64,000 nucleotides of DNA from Eudorina sp. 2006-703-Eu-15 (GCA_003117195.1 BDSI01000021.1:1171588-1235587), one strand, 5' to 3'; positions 11,550-25,574 are shown, counted from the stretch's first letter. The notes: generated by a model not told the origin, from the letters alone. Made by a program: numbers and translations.

Positions 11550-14500
11550 GCGAGTGTGCCCGTTGCATCATCGAGATTGGTCATGGCTGCGCCTGGCGGA
11601 CGTTGCACCTCCCCTGGTGCAGCATTTAGGAGGAAAGAAGCAAGCGATGCGGCCACGTCGCCAAGCGCGCGAGCAGGTAACCGGGAAAAGTCGGCTGGAC
11701 TCGGCATGGCAGGAAAGCGCGGCCAGAAGTGCGCCACGGAGTTTACACTGGGACGATTTGCATTAGATGTCAACTCCGCACATATGCTTTGAGGCTAAGG
11801 GACGCGCGCTGAAAGATGATGGCAGACGCTTGCCGCACCTCACCGTTGATGAACTACAGAAGGCGTGCAAGATGACTGTGACTGTCAGCTAAGCAGCTGA
11901 TGAGCGTTGCGGGACTGTGAAACGAATACTTATCGCGTCAGTGGGCGATGCAGGTTTGTCATAATGTCAAGCTGAGCTCGATGGCCTAAACTCAATACGC
12001 ATGGCTTAGACATTTATTATGGTTTCGGCATACTGTAGCAGCCATCAATTGCTTCTAGGCAGGGACTTTTGCTGTTGGTATTATAGCTGGGACCTCCAAG
12101 CAAAGGGATAACAGCAAAGACGGACTGCAGCATCCTGGCACCCTGCGTCGCGTAAGCAAGTCCTTCCAGTGAGGCATCAGTACGGCACTCTTCGTTACAT
12201 ATATATTGCCTACTGCCACTGCAAAGGTTTCGCGGCGTCAAAGCATAGCCTAGGTCAAATCTCGAAACAGCAATACAGTGTGCAAGTATACTGCACCATC
12301 ACCAATGTTGCAGTCTGTGTGAGAGACACGCATCGTGCTGCATGGTCAACCCTGAAGTTTCAACCACAGAGACCCTACACGTAGACTGTTGTAGGTTGAG
12401 CAATTCTTTCCCGGATTTATCTTACAGCACAAGAACCGCTATACTTGCCCGTACCTCATATTGGCAATCTGGTTCGCTGCCACGAAACATTCCTGCATGA
12501 CCCAAATGGGTCACATACAGGAGGGGCGGCAGTACAGGGGCCATCGACTTGGATGTCCACGGTGGAATGGTGTTTCGGTCCTCGCGCATGAACCGCCGAG
12601 TGCGTGCGAGACCTGCTGCCTGGGTATCCGCTTCGCTTTTCCTTACAGTCTAAAACCAAGGCAGCGATGAATGCTGTCGCATCCATGTGCCGTCGTTCCA
12701 ACCTCTCCGCAGCAATCGTCGCGTGCAAGCCGTTCGCGTCGCATGCCTCAAACCTACCATGTCATCATCGGCCTTTCCCTCTCACTCTGTTCACGTGTTT
12801 ACGAGCCGTTTTTATACAGCAGCGCTGCATTTCCCCCGACATTCCAAGGCATTATAAGTTCCCGCATAACAGCTCGCTGGGAGCAGGTTCACCCTTCCGG
12901 TTTGGGTTTTGCCCGATTGATCTGGGTGACAATGGCACGACTTCACGCAAGGACGTGCGCCAGGGGGCCCTGATACGTCCAGTCCTGTCCCGTGGATGAC
13001 GTGGAACGGTATACGAGTGGGGTGACCAACTGTATACCTCGCGCCAGTCGAAGGCGTCCGTCCGGTGCGCGTTGCGCCTTCACTAACAATGCACGGCTGT
13101 CGTGCTGGGAACAACTAATGGTCAGTTGGTCTAAGGACCCGTTGGTCAACGAGGGTCAGCTGGGGTCGACGAGGGTGCTACGGGCTGCTCCATCGATCCA
13201 TGCCGGATGGATGTCGTGGTCCAGCAGGGTCCAGCCAGAAAGCCGACAAGTGTTGAGCGAGCGACGGTACGTGTCATCAATGATGTCGCCAGGCACGTCT
13301 AGGGCCTACCCCGCAACTGCCGACTTGGGCTACGCCCTAGCCCACACCGGGCAGCGTCATCACAGGCAACACTCCTTCAGTACGTCCGTTTTTGGGAAAT
13401 ACATACGAACCAGTCGCGATTCCAGCCAGTCGTTCAGGCCGTCGTGACAGCTCGGTGAATCGAGCGAGGAACTATTTCTCATTGATTCTTGGAGCGAGGC
13501 TTTGCTGCTGCGGTGCAAGGCGTTGCCTGCTTTGGCACCCTGCAGGACGCATGCCACCACTATGCCGGCTGAAAAGAGCTTGTAGCTAGTACGTCTTGTC
13601 GCGTTTGGGAAAATATCAATTAATAGCAGGGCTGTGCGATTCGCAATGATGCCACTGCCCTCCGCGACCCGTGAGCCCGGGCATGAACGTTTGATTGTTT
13701 CACTTAGGTTTCTCCAGGCCATGGTCGCGCTGATGCGGCGACGCCGATGCGTTTGACAGGATATGATGAAGCACAGGGCAGGACAGCGTCTCCGACCGGT
13801 AAGGCTGTCCCGGGCTGGCCCGTCTCGTTCCGAGTTGACCTGAGCCGTCCTGAGCCGTCCTGAGCCTGTGCTGCATCTCGAACAGGCAACAGCGCGGGCG
13901 CGTGCGGGCTGCCTAACGCAACGCACATGTACAGCGGGGTCCGCTGTAACATCCTTAATAATGTATAGCGCATGCGGGGGAAGGTAAGAGAAGGGGGATG
14001 AGAGCTCCAAGCAATCTGTCTCCTTGATTGTCGCACCGTTGGTTCCTTCGCGTTCCTTCCAAGGTGGGCCTGGGTGGATGAAGATGAAGGCTCCCGCTGT
14101 CCCCCATCGACGCCGCCGCCGCGGCCGGTGGGGTAGGTGTGGCTCCCCAGCAGGTGTGATGGATGGATGCTCCCCTGAAACATTCCTTCCACCACGGCTC
14201 CACTCGTAGAATGTACTTATTGTCAGCACTGATGATTGCTGCGTCCATTATTGTTTGTTGGCGATGTGGGTACTATTCTCCTCTCAGCAATTGACACTGA
14301 CCTCCGCGGCATGTTACACTTCCACCAGCCGTACCCCGCCGTACTACCGTACTACCGTACTGCCCTCATCCATCCGCTGTCCCCGTGGGGACGTCTCGCC
14401 GCGAGGTAACGCATCTGCCCTCCCTTCGCTTCTTCGCGAACAACTGCCTGCACTGACATACAGGAGTGCACTTCCATCTGCCTCGGCCTTCCCTGCCTTC

Positions 14501-15645
14501 ACAAGTACGTAATACGACATACACCACCAGGGTTCAGACGTTGAATCGAACCCATGGGTCACTCCCATGACCCCCTGAGATGTGTGTGCCGTTAGTTTCC
14601 AAAAGCTCTGCGTATCGCCTGTTGCGATTTCCCATTGGTCTTAACCCGTACCCGCAGCCTGATGTGGAAGGAAGTAAGCCACGCATACAACAGAAGCTGA
14701 CAATGGGGCTCCAAAGAGCAAGCATAATCTCATCACCAGTAATGATACAGCACCACCGCGCAGGACTTCAAATACTTGAAAGCCCCAGACCCCAACAAGA
14801 GTACAGTACAGTGCAGTACATACGGTACAAGAATACGGCACAAAACCCACTCCTGGCACTACTTGCAGCAACACGCACGCCTCAGGGGCACAGCACGGCG
14901 GCACACGATACAGCCAACCGAAAAAACTGCCCAGCAACGGCCAACTGCGCATGCCACCCCAAGAGCAAGGGCAACGCGCAAGCCAGCCGCTGCTGCGACC
15001 CATGCGGCGAAGAATTGTCTACTCTTTGCGCGCATGTATATATGCGCACCCTTTGAAGGCTGCTGTTGGCCGGCGCACTAAACGCAGCTCGCTTCGCCAA
15101 CTAACTGGGAGGCCAAGCGCTCAACCCCGTCTCCCGGTCCGTCCTCCATTCTCGCAATAGTCCGCACCTTCTCGCATTTCCCTTGGTGACGGCATTACTG
15201 CATTCGGTACTCGCGCATCAAAGATCTGCTCAGATTATGTGAGTAGTCCGCACGACGCAAAGCCAACGAGGCCAAGCGCCGTGGTTCGGTCCCCGTTGCT
15301 ACGCACACCGACCCTCGTGGACGCGTTCCTCGTCTCCGCCCCTCGGACCAGCAACGGCGCAGACGCCGCCACCACCCGACTCATCATCATCACCGCCTTC
15401 GGCTACCTCCAGTCAACGCCTCAAAGCATACCAAGAGCTCCGTGTACGGCACACAAGACCTGCCGTGCACGCCAACGGACAACCGCCCGCTCACCCCGCC
15501 ACAAATGCAACGTCTCCCTCACCAAACCAACCAACCAACCAACCAACCGACCGTCCGTGTGTCCGAACCTACATCAGCGTCCCACTGATGACTTCACCAT
15601 CGCCGTACGTCGCCGTACAAGGGAGGCACAGGCGCACGGATCTTA
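11550..15645. other. Intergenic region without a recognisable gene
   Basis: No conserved protein motif or exon chain is visible. The left end probably holds the promoter and perhaps a first exon of the long low-complexity gene. The longest frame (minus, about 13360-14229) has no recognised domain and ordinary-looking random composition. A dispersed GGGTCCGCTGTAACATCC element occurs at about 13936, and an AACC tract at about 15527-15549. Confidence 0.55.
13934..13966. repeat. Dispersed GGGTCCGCTGTAACATCC element, copy 1
   Basis: It shares its core and the following AT-rich TAATAAT stretch with a copy at about 16379-16410 inside the PCK gene. Shorter relatives (GGTCCGCGGTAACGTTCA) occur twice at about 957 and 991. 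Confidence 0.6.
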
Positions 15646-16716
15646 TTAGGCGATCACGGTGACGACGGGCGGGGCGGGGACGGCCGCTGCGGTGATGGCG
15701 CCAAAGCCCGTCTTGGCCACCATCTCCTCGGGCAGCGGCGAGGGTCCCCCCGTGAGGATGCGGGCGGCCATCTCAGCGCCCACGAACTCGTCACCATCGC
15801 TGCGGAGTGAGATTAAAGAAACATAATTTATTAAAATTAAAGTATTGAAAGAACGAATGAACGAATGAACCTGTACGGCATGTGCTCCATGTACGACATG
15901 ATGTACGGAAACCCACCTGAAGCAGTCGAAGTTTTTGACGAACATGTGGCCCAGGCGGTTGAGTGTGGCCGCAAAGGCGTCCTTGTTGGTCCATGTGTTC
16001 TCCGGGCTCAGGATGTCCTTAGGCACCCCCGTGACCGCCGTGGGCACCTGCAACCCGAAAATGGGAGTCGACACGTAGTCCGCCTTCTCCAGCTCGCCGT
16101 TGTGGATGGCGTCAATGATGGCGCGCGTGTGCTTTAGGCTGATGCGCTTGCCGACGCCGTGCCTGCAGCGCGTCAAGCGACGCAGGAGCGCAGCACAGTA
16201 CGCGTAGTAGTTACGCGGCGTCGTCGTAAAACATAAAATAAGTGGCGTTAGTTCATGGTGGCGCTAGTTCATGGTGGCGTTAGTTCATGGTGGCGTTAGT
16301 TCATGGTGGCGTTAGTTCATTTAGGCAGTGTATGGTGAGGAAGCCTCGGCTGTCGCCGGGGCTTTCACCGATGACCCGCGGGGTCCGCTGTAACATCCTA
16401 ATAATATAAAATAAGGAAAGGATGCAGTGCGCAGTTAGACCCGAAAGCAAGCAAGAGACATGCGTCGCGCAAGCAAATGACGGGGGAATAAAACACAAGT
16501 TGGGCTGGAATCCAGGTGTCAGTCAGCTTGTCCGAGTCGGGGGTTGTTTCTCTCCCACATAGCCGCCGGGTATACCATCTCATATGTTGGTACTCAGATG
16601 TTGGTACCCGCGCGGCCCGGCCCTCGGCGCTCTTCATCACCGTGCTCCCTCACACGATTTCGTTTTTCAATTTATCCCCCACGCGACCCCGCCCGAAGGC
16701 CCCCGCGGACTCACTT

Positions 16717-16748
<32 letters not shown>

Positions 16749-17678
16749 CGTGGGTGCCGTGCTGCGACATCTTGTCCGCCAGCATGGTGGCGTACCTGGG
16801 GGCCAGATACAAGCGATGCAATCACGAGGATATATACACGCATCCAAAAAGCGCATGCAAAATCAAATCAATACCTGACGTCGTCGACAGAGCCCCGCGA
16901 AGCATCCACACGCCGCGACCGCGCTCGGGTATGCCCCGCCTGGTATGCCCCGCCCCCTATGCCCCGCCGGGTATGCTCCGCCCCGCCCCGTACGAGCTCC
17001 TCACACAACCCCTAGCTGGCTAGGTTATCCATCCCCCGCCCCGCCCTCCTTGCTGTCGGACCGCGCGCTTGCGAGAGAGAGAGAGAAGCTCACTTGTAGG
17101 GGTGGAGCATGAGGAACGCCGATCCGAAGCAGGCGCTGAAGGTGGCCGTCGGCTCTTTGACGCCCACCTCCGTGCCGGCGACCTTAGCGGTGTAGCCGCT
17201 GATAAAGTGGTACATGGCCTGCTCCAGGCTCAGGCGGCTGACGGGCGGCAGCACGCCGAAGGCGTCGCAGGCGAGCAGGATGACGTTCTTGGGGTGGCCG
17301 CCCACACAGGGGATGTGCGCGTTGGAGATGAACTCAATGGGGTAGGAGGCCCGGGTGTTCTCTGTCAGTTTCTGGGAGCCGTAGTCCACGACGCGGCTGA
17401 CGGGGTCGATGTCCACGTTCTCGAGCACGGTGCCGAACCTGCGCGTTACGGGGATCGCACGGGTTTAGGGTTTCTGAATCAGCGCTGGTTCCGCTGGGGT
17501 GGGCAGCACAGGCGGACAAAGAGAGATCAGATCTCAGGGGTTTGCTGTTGAACCGCCAGGCTGTCGTATGTCAGGAGATGCGCCGCCCCGTGTCTTGTCC
17601 GTGGATCTCCGTACTGCCGTACACGTACCGGATGGCGTTCCAGATCTCCGGCTCCGTCTCCTTCTTCAGACCGATGCA

Positions 17679-17715
<37 letters not shown>

Positions 17716-20700
17716 GTGTCACACCACACGTGCTCGTCATCACCGATGAGGGGCCGCTTGGGGTCTGCGGGGGAGCGAAGGAGGGAGGCGAGGTGGGAGG
17801 CGCCGACGGTTGGCAGGAGCGGGAGGGGGGGAGGAGAAGCGGAGGACCCCTGCCCCTGGGACAGCCCTGCCCCTGCCCCTAACCCTCCCCTGCCCCTCTC
17901 CTGCCCCTGGGGGTCATTCACGTGACTTGGCGGATCCATCCAGTGCTGGTATCCTCATACTCGTTGCTGCAGGGAGGGTGCGCCATGATCCCCTCTCTCT
18001 CCAGGGAGGCCGTTCGGGCGCTCACCGGCCGACAACGTGGTCTTGCCGGTGCCGCTTAGGCCGAAGAAGAGGGTCACGTCCCCGTCAGCGCCCATGTTGC
18101 AGCCCGAGTGTAGGGACAGCTTGCCCTGCATGGGCATCAGGTAGTGCATCAGCCTGAGGGCAGGAGAGGGAGGGGGGGCCGCCAAGGGGGTTGAGGTCTG
18201 AAAAAAATAGCGCGAGAGGGAGGACATCGACGAGGGCAAGCGGTGATCGGGGCAAAGGCGGTGAAGCCATAAGGCCCCAAATAGAAGCCGCGCTGCCAAG
18301 GAATCTTCTTATCTTGAATAAAGCATGTTAAGGAGGAAGAACATGCCTCGAAGCGCGCAAGGGCAGTGGAGATACAAGGGTGTGGCGGGTCAGAGAGGAG
18401 AGAGACTGAGCCTCAAGGTGCTCTGTGGGGAGGCACCCAGTGCCAATACCACCGTACTCTGTACGAACTACTGTCGTACTGTACGACTCACGTGAAGACA
18501 CCCTTCTTCATCTCGCCGGCGTACATGGATCCCAGGATCACCATCTCCTTGTGCTTCAGGCTCAGGTCAATCGACGTGGAGCTCGTCATGTACTGCAGCG
18601 CATGTATGTACGAGCGCGGCCGTACGGGGATGTGGCGGGGCGTGCTTGGTTAGGCACCGCAAACAAGGTCCAAAGGAAACATGCAAGGACATCGGCGAAG
18701 GACCAGGGTTGTGCTCAATCGTATCGTCGCTCCGCAGGCCTCCGTAGAGGGGGAAATGATCCTCCAGCTCTGGCACTGACCATCCCTTTTGCTGGGGTCC
18801 GCTGTGCCATGTTTCAACTCAATCAGCTTTAGCTCATCACAGCGGCTCTTCGTTGCAATGAGCACGTTTTGTTTTAAACGTTTGTGCACAATATCGTGCA
18901 GCGATCCCTTACTAACGCTCTCTAGGTGAGAGACCCTCAAAAGGACTACCCATGTGCGCGTCCCTCCGCGCACTCCCCTCCCCTCGCCCTCGCGTGCTAT
19001 GAGACCTGCAGTCCACTCACATTCGTGTACTTGTTGGCGGGGAAGGCCCCCGCGTTGTAAATCACGAAGTCTGCGTGAGGATAGGGAACGTGCGTAGGGA
19101 GCATGGGGGTAAGGGGGGCGAGTGGTTCGTCAGAAATCGCCCACACACACCACCCCCAGTCCACACCGACCCGCCCCTGTACCCAACCCAACCCAGCTCA
19201 ACCCAGCCCTGCCCCCACCCTCGCACACCGGGCGAGCTGTTTCGCTAAACACACACAAAATACACACACACACTCCCCCCATGGCCTCACCCGGCTCCCC
19301 GAAGTTCTCCAACTCCTCTGGGGTCGGCCGGATGAGCATGTTGTGCATGAACAGGGCGTGGTACGCCCGACTGGTCACGACGCGGATCTTGTAGCGGGAG
19401 GCGGGGTCCCAGTTCACGAAGGCATCCACCACGAAGATCCGGTCCAGGGTGTTCAAATAGTCGATGGCGCGCTCTCGGTTGGTCAAGAAGGTCCTGCGGG
19501 ATGCGCGATGCCGAGGGGCATGAATGCATGTGGACGGATGAGTGCAGCACTCATGCACGAATGAACGAACGTTACAGCGGATGAGCGCAGCTCTGCAGCA
19601 TGCCACAGAGGACCCCGCAAGAGGATGCTGCTTGCCTGTGGTGTCCGAACGGAGGACTAAGGGCACGGGGGCAAAGAAGGCAAAGGGGCCCCTCCGGGGA
19701 CCAGACGTGCGCCCTGATTCCATCGTGACCCCAGCTTGTACGGAGACCCGGTGTACGAAAGACGGTCTGTAAACCATGCTGGACGGGGGCTCCCAAGGTG
19801 TACGGCAGATGCGACGTTGCCGTACCTGTCGTCCATGATGTAGTTGGGGGAGAAAGGTCCCCACCAGAGGTCCTTCTCCGTTTCTGGGTCACGAACGATG
19901 CGCCTGGATCGAGCCCCGGAAGGATCGGGGGACGCGGGAGACGGGTCAGGTCGGGTCAGGTCAGGTCAGGTCAGGTCAGCAGCGTACGTGGGGTACGTGG
20001 ACCCGTGAATAAACCTTCCAGACCATATGTACCCCCTCCACACTGTAACGGTACTACTACTACTACAATATGTACCCCCAAGTCAGTCACCAGCGCTGCT
20101 GACTCCGTGGGCTACTTACTTGTCCTTTGGGCTCCGACCCATCTTCTCGCCTGACGTATACAGCAGACCGCAAACGGCAGGAGAGGCAAAGGGGTTGATG
20201 TAGAAACCATCCCATGCAAACCAACCGACAACCGACTGACCGACAATCCCGACATGGATGGAAATGCAGAGTCAGGATATCACATGACAATATGGATCGG
20301 TCATCGGTTGGATATGATTCAGGATTAACCATCACCAACTTGCAACGCGCTCTGCAGGCATCGTACGCATCAGATGCCCGACACAATATATCATCTACTG
20401 CAGGGCTGCAAACAATTACAAGTTGCGGTCGACAGAGCTGTGATAATGACTTCAAGGTCTCAATGGACAGGTCTTTTGAACCATAGTCAGTCAACCTAAT
20501 CAGGACGGCAAGTGTGACGATGACCTCATGGTAAATCACAACGAGATGTATTTCCGAAAACGGTCAGACGACTTCGTACCCGACAGGGTTGCCAGTGCGC
20601 CAGTCGACGTGACATGCGTCCCCGGCTCGAAGGCGAGCGCCTGCCCATCGTCACAGAAAGCCACGCACACACACACACACACGCACGCCCAGTAATGGGA

Positions 20701-20988
20701 TTGGGTAAGTAGCTGCATGCTGGAGATTCATGCGCGGATCAGGTTCGGGCCCGCGAACCAACGGTCAGGAATGGGCATGTGGACACAACGGCAAACGTCG
20801 TCAGGACAGCTCTGAGTCGGAGGCACATAGCGATAGCCTTTCAGGCCCGCGATTCCACTGACCAGCTCATATAGCTGCGCGGGTGGAAGGTTGCGGAAGA
20901 CTTGGCGTGGGGCCAGGCCGGATGTCTTCGTGAAATTGCTCTCCATCAGGAACTTGGTGTCGCTGCAAGCGGCCACATCGTACTGCAT
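15646..20988 (-). CDS. PCK: ATP-dependent phosphoenolpyruvate carboxykinase
   Basis: It converts oxaloacetate plus ATP to phosphoenolpyruvate, CO2 and ADP, the entry step of gluconeogenesis. Thirteen exons (minus): 20863-20988, 20580-20640, 20120-20150, 19826-19903, 19291-19493, 19021-19070, 18492-18592, 18026-18153, 17629-17764, 17094-17438, 16715-16795, 15917-16162 and 15646-15799. All phases match, giving 579 residues. Seen motifs: NLPPAQLYE near residue 35, GRSPKDK for substrate binding, YMTSSTSID, the P-loop [12 protein letters not shown], the metal/ATP motif [15 protein letters not shown], and the C-terminal [20 protein letters not shown] block. The first in-frame ATG (20988) leaves only about 34 residues before the catalytic core, so the long phosphorylated N-terminal extension of land-plant enzymes is absent and no clear targeting peptide is seen. 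A cytosolic enzyme is inferred. Exon 3 is only 31 bp but is required to keep GRSPKDK. Confidence 0.97.
16242..16320. repeat. 16-bp minisatellite (GTGGCGTTAGTTCATG) in a PCK intron
   Basis: Five near-perfect copies, one with a T-to-C change, lie in the intron between the last and second-last blocks of PCK exons. Confidence 0.9.
16379..16411. repeat. Dispersed GGGTCCGCTGTAACATCC element, copy 2 (PCK intron)
   Basis: Same orientation and core as the copy at about 13934, also followed by an AT-rich TAATAAT stretch. Confidence 0.6.
20661..20684. repeat. CA microsatellite in first PCK intron
   Basis: About ten CA units just upstream of the exon-2 acceptor on the minus strand. Confidence 0.85.
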
Positions 20989-22748
20989 GAGGGGCAACGG
21001 GATGGCACATTCAGGATGTGCAACCAGATTAGGGCTTCCAGGTGCGGTTATCACACGCCACTGAGAGGCAGCAGGCCCATCATCCTAACTGCCCGCAGGT
21101 GGTAATCCTTCGTCATCGTTGCTTTGGCAAGTCGCGTTGAGCACAACAATTTATAACCCATGGTTAAAGCATGATCTTACCTCAGCGGCAAACGGGCAAA
21201 GCATGGTCGATAGGGTTTTACAGGCATGGCCAGTCCCGAACGCATACATCAGACCATTGAACTTAGAAGGCTCAAACACCACAATTTATACTTACGCGAA
21301 GCATGATTGCAGATGTGCGGAACGTTTCCTGTCTGGAGAGCGACGGGTCCAGCCGAGGGCGGGGTTGGCAACAGGGCGAGCGAGTCGCCGGAACACTTGG
21401 CGACGCAGCGAACCTCCAATGTGAAAGAGAACGATTTGAGAGCGGCAACATTTTGGATTGCAGCGCAACCCTTATATTTGGGCCAAGCTGACGCGGTACT
21501 GGTCAACGGATTTTTAAGCTTTGGCCGTTGCCACGCAGACGTACGAAGGCAAAGCTGCTGATTTTTTGCAAGCAACGATTGCGCGCCGGTTAATGCCCCT
21601 GAATTCCAGTGCAGCTTTTGTATGTCCTGCACGACTGGGAGAAAAGGTCTGCTGTAATCTGACGTTGGAAATCGTTTGGCTTGCGCAGTGCTGACATATG
21701 CAGGCCTGTGAAAGGCCTTACATTCATCCAGTCAGTCATATATAATATAAATATTTATTCCTTGTGAAACCGATGGAATGTGGGGGCTCAGGTGTAATCA
21801 TCGGGCGTGAATGTGATGGAAGCCGTTGATGCCGCGCTATCGGCATAATGTTCGCGGGCGTTACGATATTCAATTTTCTAATACAAATCATTCACAAAAC
21901 AGAGCATTTGAAAAACTCTCTTGCGCAAAGCGCGCATGTGCTCGGTTACACGTGTGTCAGCCGACGGTTGCTGACAGCGCTCTTGACAAAAAGAACCATG
22001 AGCATCGCGGTCCCTCCATCACAAGCTGCTGGAAGCCAGAGCATTCAAAAAGCAGTGGATGAGACATACAGTACTCTTTCAGCTCATGCCTGATCGTGCC
22101 TCACCTGTCGCCCTCTGAGACGCGCACCTACCGCGCAGCGCAACTGCTTCCGTGTTCCTTGAATTGCTACCGCTCCCCACACCTAAATTGCTACCGCCCC
22201 CCACACCCGCAACCCCTCGCATTCAAACCCTCAACTTCAAACCTCCTTCCTACCTACCTACCTACCTTCCTACCTACCTACTCAGACGCCTGACCGCCAA
22301 ACCGAGGGCCACCCCCATGTCCTCGCGACGGAACAACCGTGTACGGCTTTCACGACCAAGACCGATCGCCACGCGGCGGCACTCCGTTACAGCAAGAGAA
22401 GCAAGTACATCCGGGTACATACCCTCCTAAGTATCCTCCAAACGTAACTAGATGATATCGGGACGGCCACCTCACAAGCGATGTGCCGCCGTACATATAC
22501 CCACCGCGCGGGCCATGCGAGCCGCCCGGGCCCACTGCGTTCGCTGCTGCCTGCGCGCGCAGTGCCGTACAGCGCTGTACGACTCCGCAAAGTCCCTGAC
22601 CCACAACTGTGCAACCCGGTGTGTCCCACAACCCACAATCCACAATCCACAATCTCGGGAGCAACATCGGGAGATCCCCCGTCGGGGAAACGTTCCATCA
22701 TCGTTTCCACCCCGGTCATCCCTATCCCCAAGTAGCGCCCCCGCGAGC

Positions 22749-22876
22749 GGTCCGGTGCGGCGTCGGTCCGGTGCGGCGTCGGTCCGGTGCGGCGTCGGTC
22801 CGGTGCGGCGTCGGTCCGGTGCGGCGTCGGTCCGGTGCGGCGTCGGTCCGGTGCGGCGTCGGTCCGGTGCGGCGTC
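22749..22876. repeat. 16-bp minisatellite, eight perfect copies
   Basis: The unit GGTCCGGTGCGGCGTC is repeated eight times with no visible divergence. It has no spacers, so it is not a CRISPR array. The period is not a multiple of three, and frames through it are not conserved. Confidence 0.95.
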
Positions 22877-23349
22877 ACTCATCTAAAGGATGGCGGGCCT
22901 CCTCAGACGCCGGCCGGTGTGGACATTATACTGCCGTACATGCCATTACTGCCGTACATGGTGGTCATGGAGAGTGCGTTGGTTGGTTGGCGGGATTATC
23001 CACAGATCCGTCGGGAGGGACGAGCGAGGGCAACTCCCCTGCCGTACGCACGATCTGGTTTCGGAGGACCTTGCGCTTTCGACCAAGCTGCCTGAACCCC
23101 TCCAGCTACCTTGGCAGTCACCCGCCCCTCCCCCCAGGGGTGTCCTGCGCGACGCATTCGGAACCCCTAGGGCGGCAAAAACGCCGTACTCGGTCGCTGA
23201 CCCATCTACTCAACAATCATTCGCCGCTCGTACCGTCCCATAGGTCTCTGTGCCCCCCCCATGGGTCCCTGTCACCGCCGCCATCACGCAACGACTCGCA
23301 AAAGCCATATCTAGGGAGCGGGAGCCCGTCCTAGCGCGCACAAGAACCC

Positions 23350-23373
23350 ACTAAAACCCTAAAACCCTAAACC
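23350..23373. repeat. Interstitial telomere-like repeat
   Basis: ACTAAAACCCTAAAACCCTA contains two CCCTAAA(A) units, the complement of the TTTTAGGG/TTTAGGG telomere repeats of Chlamydomonas and Volvox. It is followed at once by a GTCC tetranucleotide tract. Confidence 0.6.
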
Positions 23374-23884
23374 TCACTCCGTCCGTCCGTCCGTCCGTCC
23401 CTCCTCCCCCCTCCCACACCACATTTTGATATCCCGGCAGTGCTGCTGGGGTTATTCAACGCGAGCTCCTCGGCTCACATCAAAACACAATCATTGTCCT
23501 GATCCCGCATCCTGATCATCATTCTGTCTGCTGTCCCCGAGGCCAGACTGTCTTTCTGAGGCGAGTGCCGCCCCGCCCTTGCGACCCTCCAGAGGACCCG
23601 CACCGGTCTCCCACTGGCCGTACACAGTAGCGTGTACGGTATGTAGGTGGGTATGCTGACGTCATCAAACCCTAATTCCCATGGAACCCTAGATTCCATC
23701 ACAGCCCCTATAGACCTGGCGTACATCAGGTTCACAACCCCGGCGTGCTCATGATGGGTAGGTACATGGAAAGCCCTAACGCGGTCCGGTCCGGCCGCGG
23801 CTTGATGATGTGGGTTTGCCTGGCTATTCTGCTGGTCTGAAGTCTGAAGTCAGGCTTTCTGACAGCCCTCGTCGCTCTCGTCAC

Positions 23885-25539
23885 TCAACCTCCCCGGACG
23901 ATGTCCCCGCCAGCGACGTTGCCGCCGGCAGCGCCGCCGGCGGTGCCGGCGCCGCTGCCGGTGTTGCCGCCGGCGGCGCTGACAAAGGAGTTGGCGGGTG
24001 ACAGCTGGCCGGACGCAAACGCGTTGCCGCCGCTGCTGCGACTGAAGGGCGGCGGCGGAGCGGGCCGCGGCGGCCGGATCACCGCCGCGGTGCTGCCGCC
24101 GGTGGGGCCGCCGCTGATAGCGGCCAGGCTGCCGCCGGTGGGCTGCAGCGACGGCGCGCTGCCGCGCGGCGACGGCGACGGCGGCGGCGCGGCGGAGGCG
24201 ACGGAATGGTAGGTGGCGTGAGAGGCGAGACTCGACATGGGCAGCAGCGGTTGAGAGACCGACCCATCGGTCTTCGGGTAGCTGGGTGCCGGCGGCGGCG
24301 GCGCCGTGGAAACGGCGGCGGCGGCGGCCGCGGGCGGCGCATTCAGGGAGCGGCTGGGGTCGTGGGACATCTCCACCTCCACAGGAATAGCCCCGGTGGC
24401 TGAGGGCGGAAGCACCGTCTGCCGCACATGTAATGGAAGGTGTGGCGGAGGCAAAGAGTATGGAGGCAACGTTTGTTTGAAGGCAAGGCAAAGAATCACG
24501 GCGCTGAGGGTTTTAAGGGTTTCGGTGCTAGAGGGTGCGAAGGGGCAAAACACAACCCTAGAGCTCGCATATGGCGCCGCTGTGCGTCTGGGGCGACATG
24601 AAAATTCTTTGTCGTGTGATGGCAACAGGGAGCGGGGGATGATGAGCTGCGTGTTGCCCGCCACTGACCCACGGGTCACGCGACGCACACGCCGGACCCC
24701 CGCACGGCCTTCCATCCACCCCCAAGCCGGGGGCCTTGTTTGACGATGTCGTCGTACCTTGCTCGTCGGCCCCGCGAAGCCGGACAGTCGTACACCAGGT
24801 AGCACCGAGCCGCCGTTGCCGTACACGCCCTTGCCGTTGCCGTTGCCGTTGCCGTTGCCGCCGGTCCCGCTTCCGCTGCCGCCGCTGGACCCCGCAGAGG
24901 CGGGGCCCGTGGGGCTGTGGCTCTGGGCCGACCAGCCCGCCACAGGCGGCGGCGGCGGCGGCGGCGGCTGCATGGTCAGCGGCGGCATCGGCCGCCCCGC
25001 TGCGTCCATGTGCATCTCCCGCATGACCTGACGCAGGTGGCGCTTGGCCAGACTGCGCCGCAGCGCCGCCACCCCTGGTGTGTGGGGCGGAAGGGGCGGA
25101 AGGGGCGGAAGGCGGACGAGCGAGGCGCGGGCAGGGGCATTACAGCGGGGGAGGCCACGTCACGTCGGGCATGTACCCCACATCCCCTGCAGAAGCTGCG
25201 ATACCCTATCCCCCCCAAGCGTGACACGTCCGGCGGTCCTTTCCGCACCCGCTCCACCGCTATCCATAATGGCCCTCCGGGCACACACACCACCTTGGCG
25301 CCCTAACATGACCCTCCACTTCTAAGGACGCGACGCTGGTTGTGCTCGGGTTCGTTTCTGGGTTCGAGTTTTCCCTCCACGCATCGGCCTGCCCCTGCAG
25401 CCGTGCCCCTGCCCCCGTCATGTGCCCATCCCCAGCTATCTGCCCCAGCCCACCTGCCACCAAGAGGATCAGCACAGGCAGGCCGACGCCCAGGCCCAGG
25501 CCCAGGCCCAGGTCGCGCCGCTTCTTGGCGGCGTCCGCC

Positions 25540-25574
<35 letters not shown>

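Larger units (their letters stand above)
20989..23884. other. Intergenic region: PCK promoter side, minisatellite, telomere-like tract
   Basis: No gene recognised. The right-hand PCK flank should hold its promoter. The region contains a CTAC tract (about 22251-22277), an eight-copy 16-bp minisatellite, a CCCTAAAA-like tract followed by a GTCC tract (about 23350-23400), and the 3' flank of the receptor gene. Confidence 0.6.

Noticed and set aside
13360..14229. 289-residue minus-strand frame in the 11.5-15.6 kb spacer
   Set aside because: No recognised motif, no coherent splice context and mixed composition. Part of it overlaps the dispersed GGGTCCGCTGTAAC element, so it is not reported as a gene.
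22749..22876. CRISPR-like array
   Set aside because: The copies are contiguous 16-bp units without spacers. It is an ordinary minisatellite in a eukaryotic genome.
23885..25074. Pherophorin or extensin-type wall protein, based on PPPPPPPP and Ser/Pro runs
   Set aside because: The Pro-rich part follows a transmembrane helix and basic stop-transfer segment in phase, so it is most likely the cytoplasmic tail of the receptor and not a separate wall protein.
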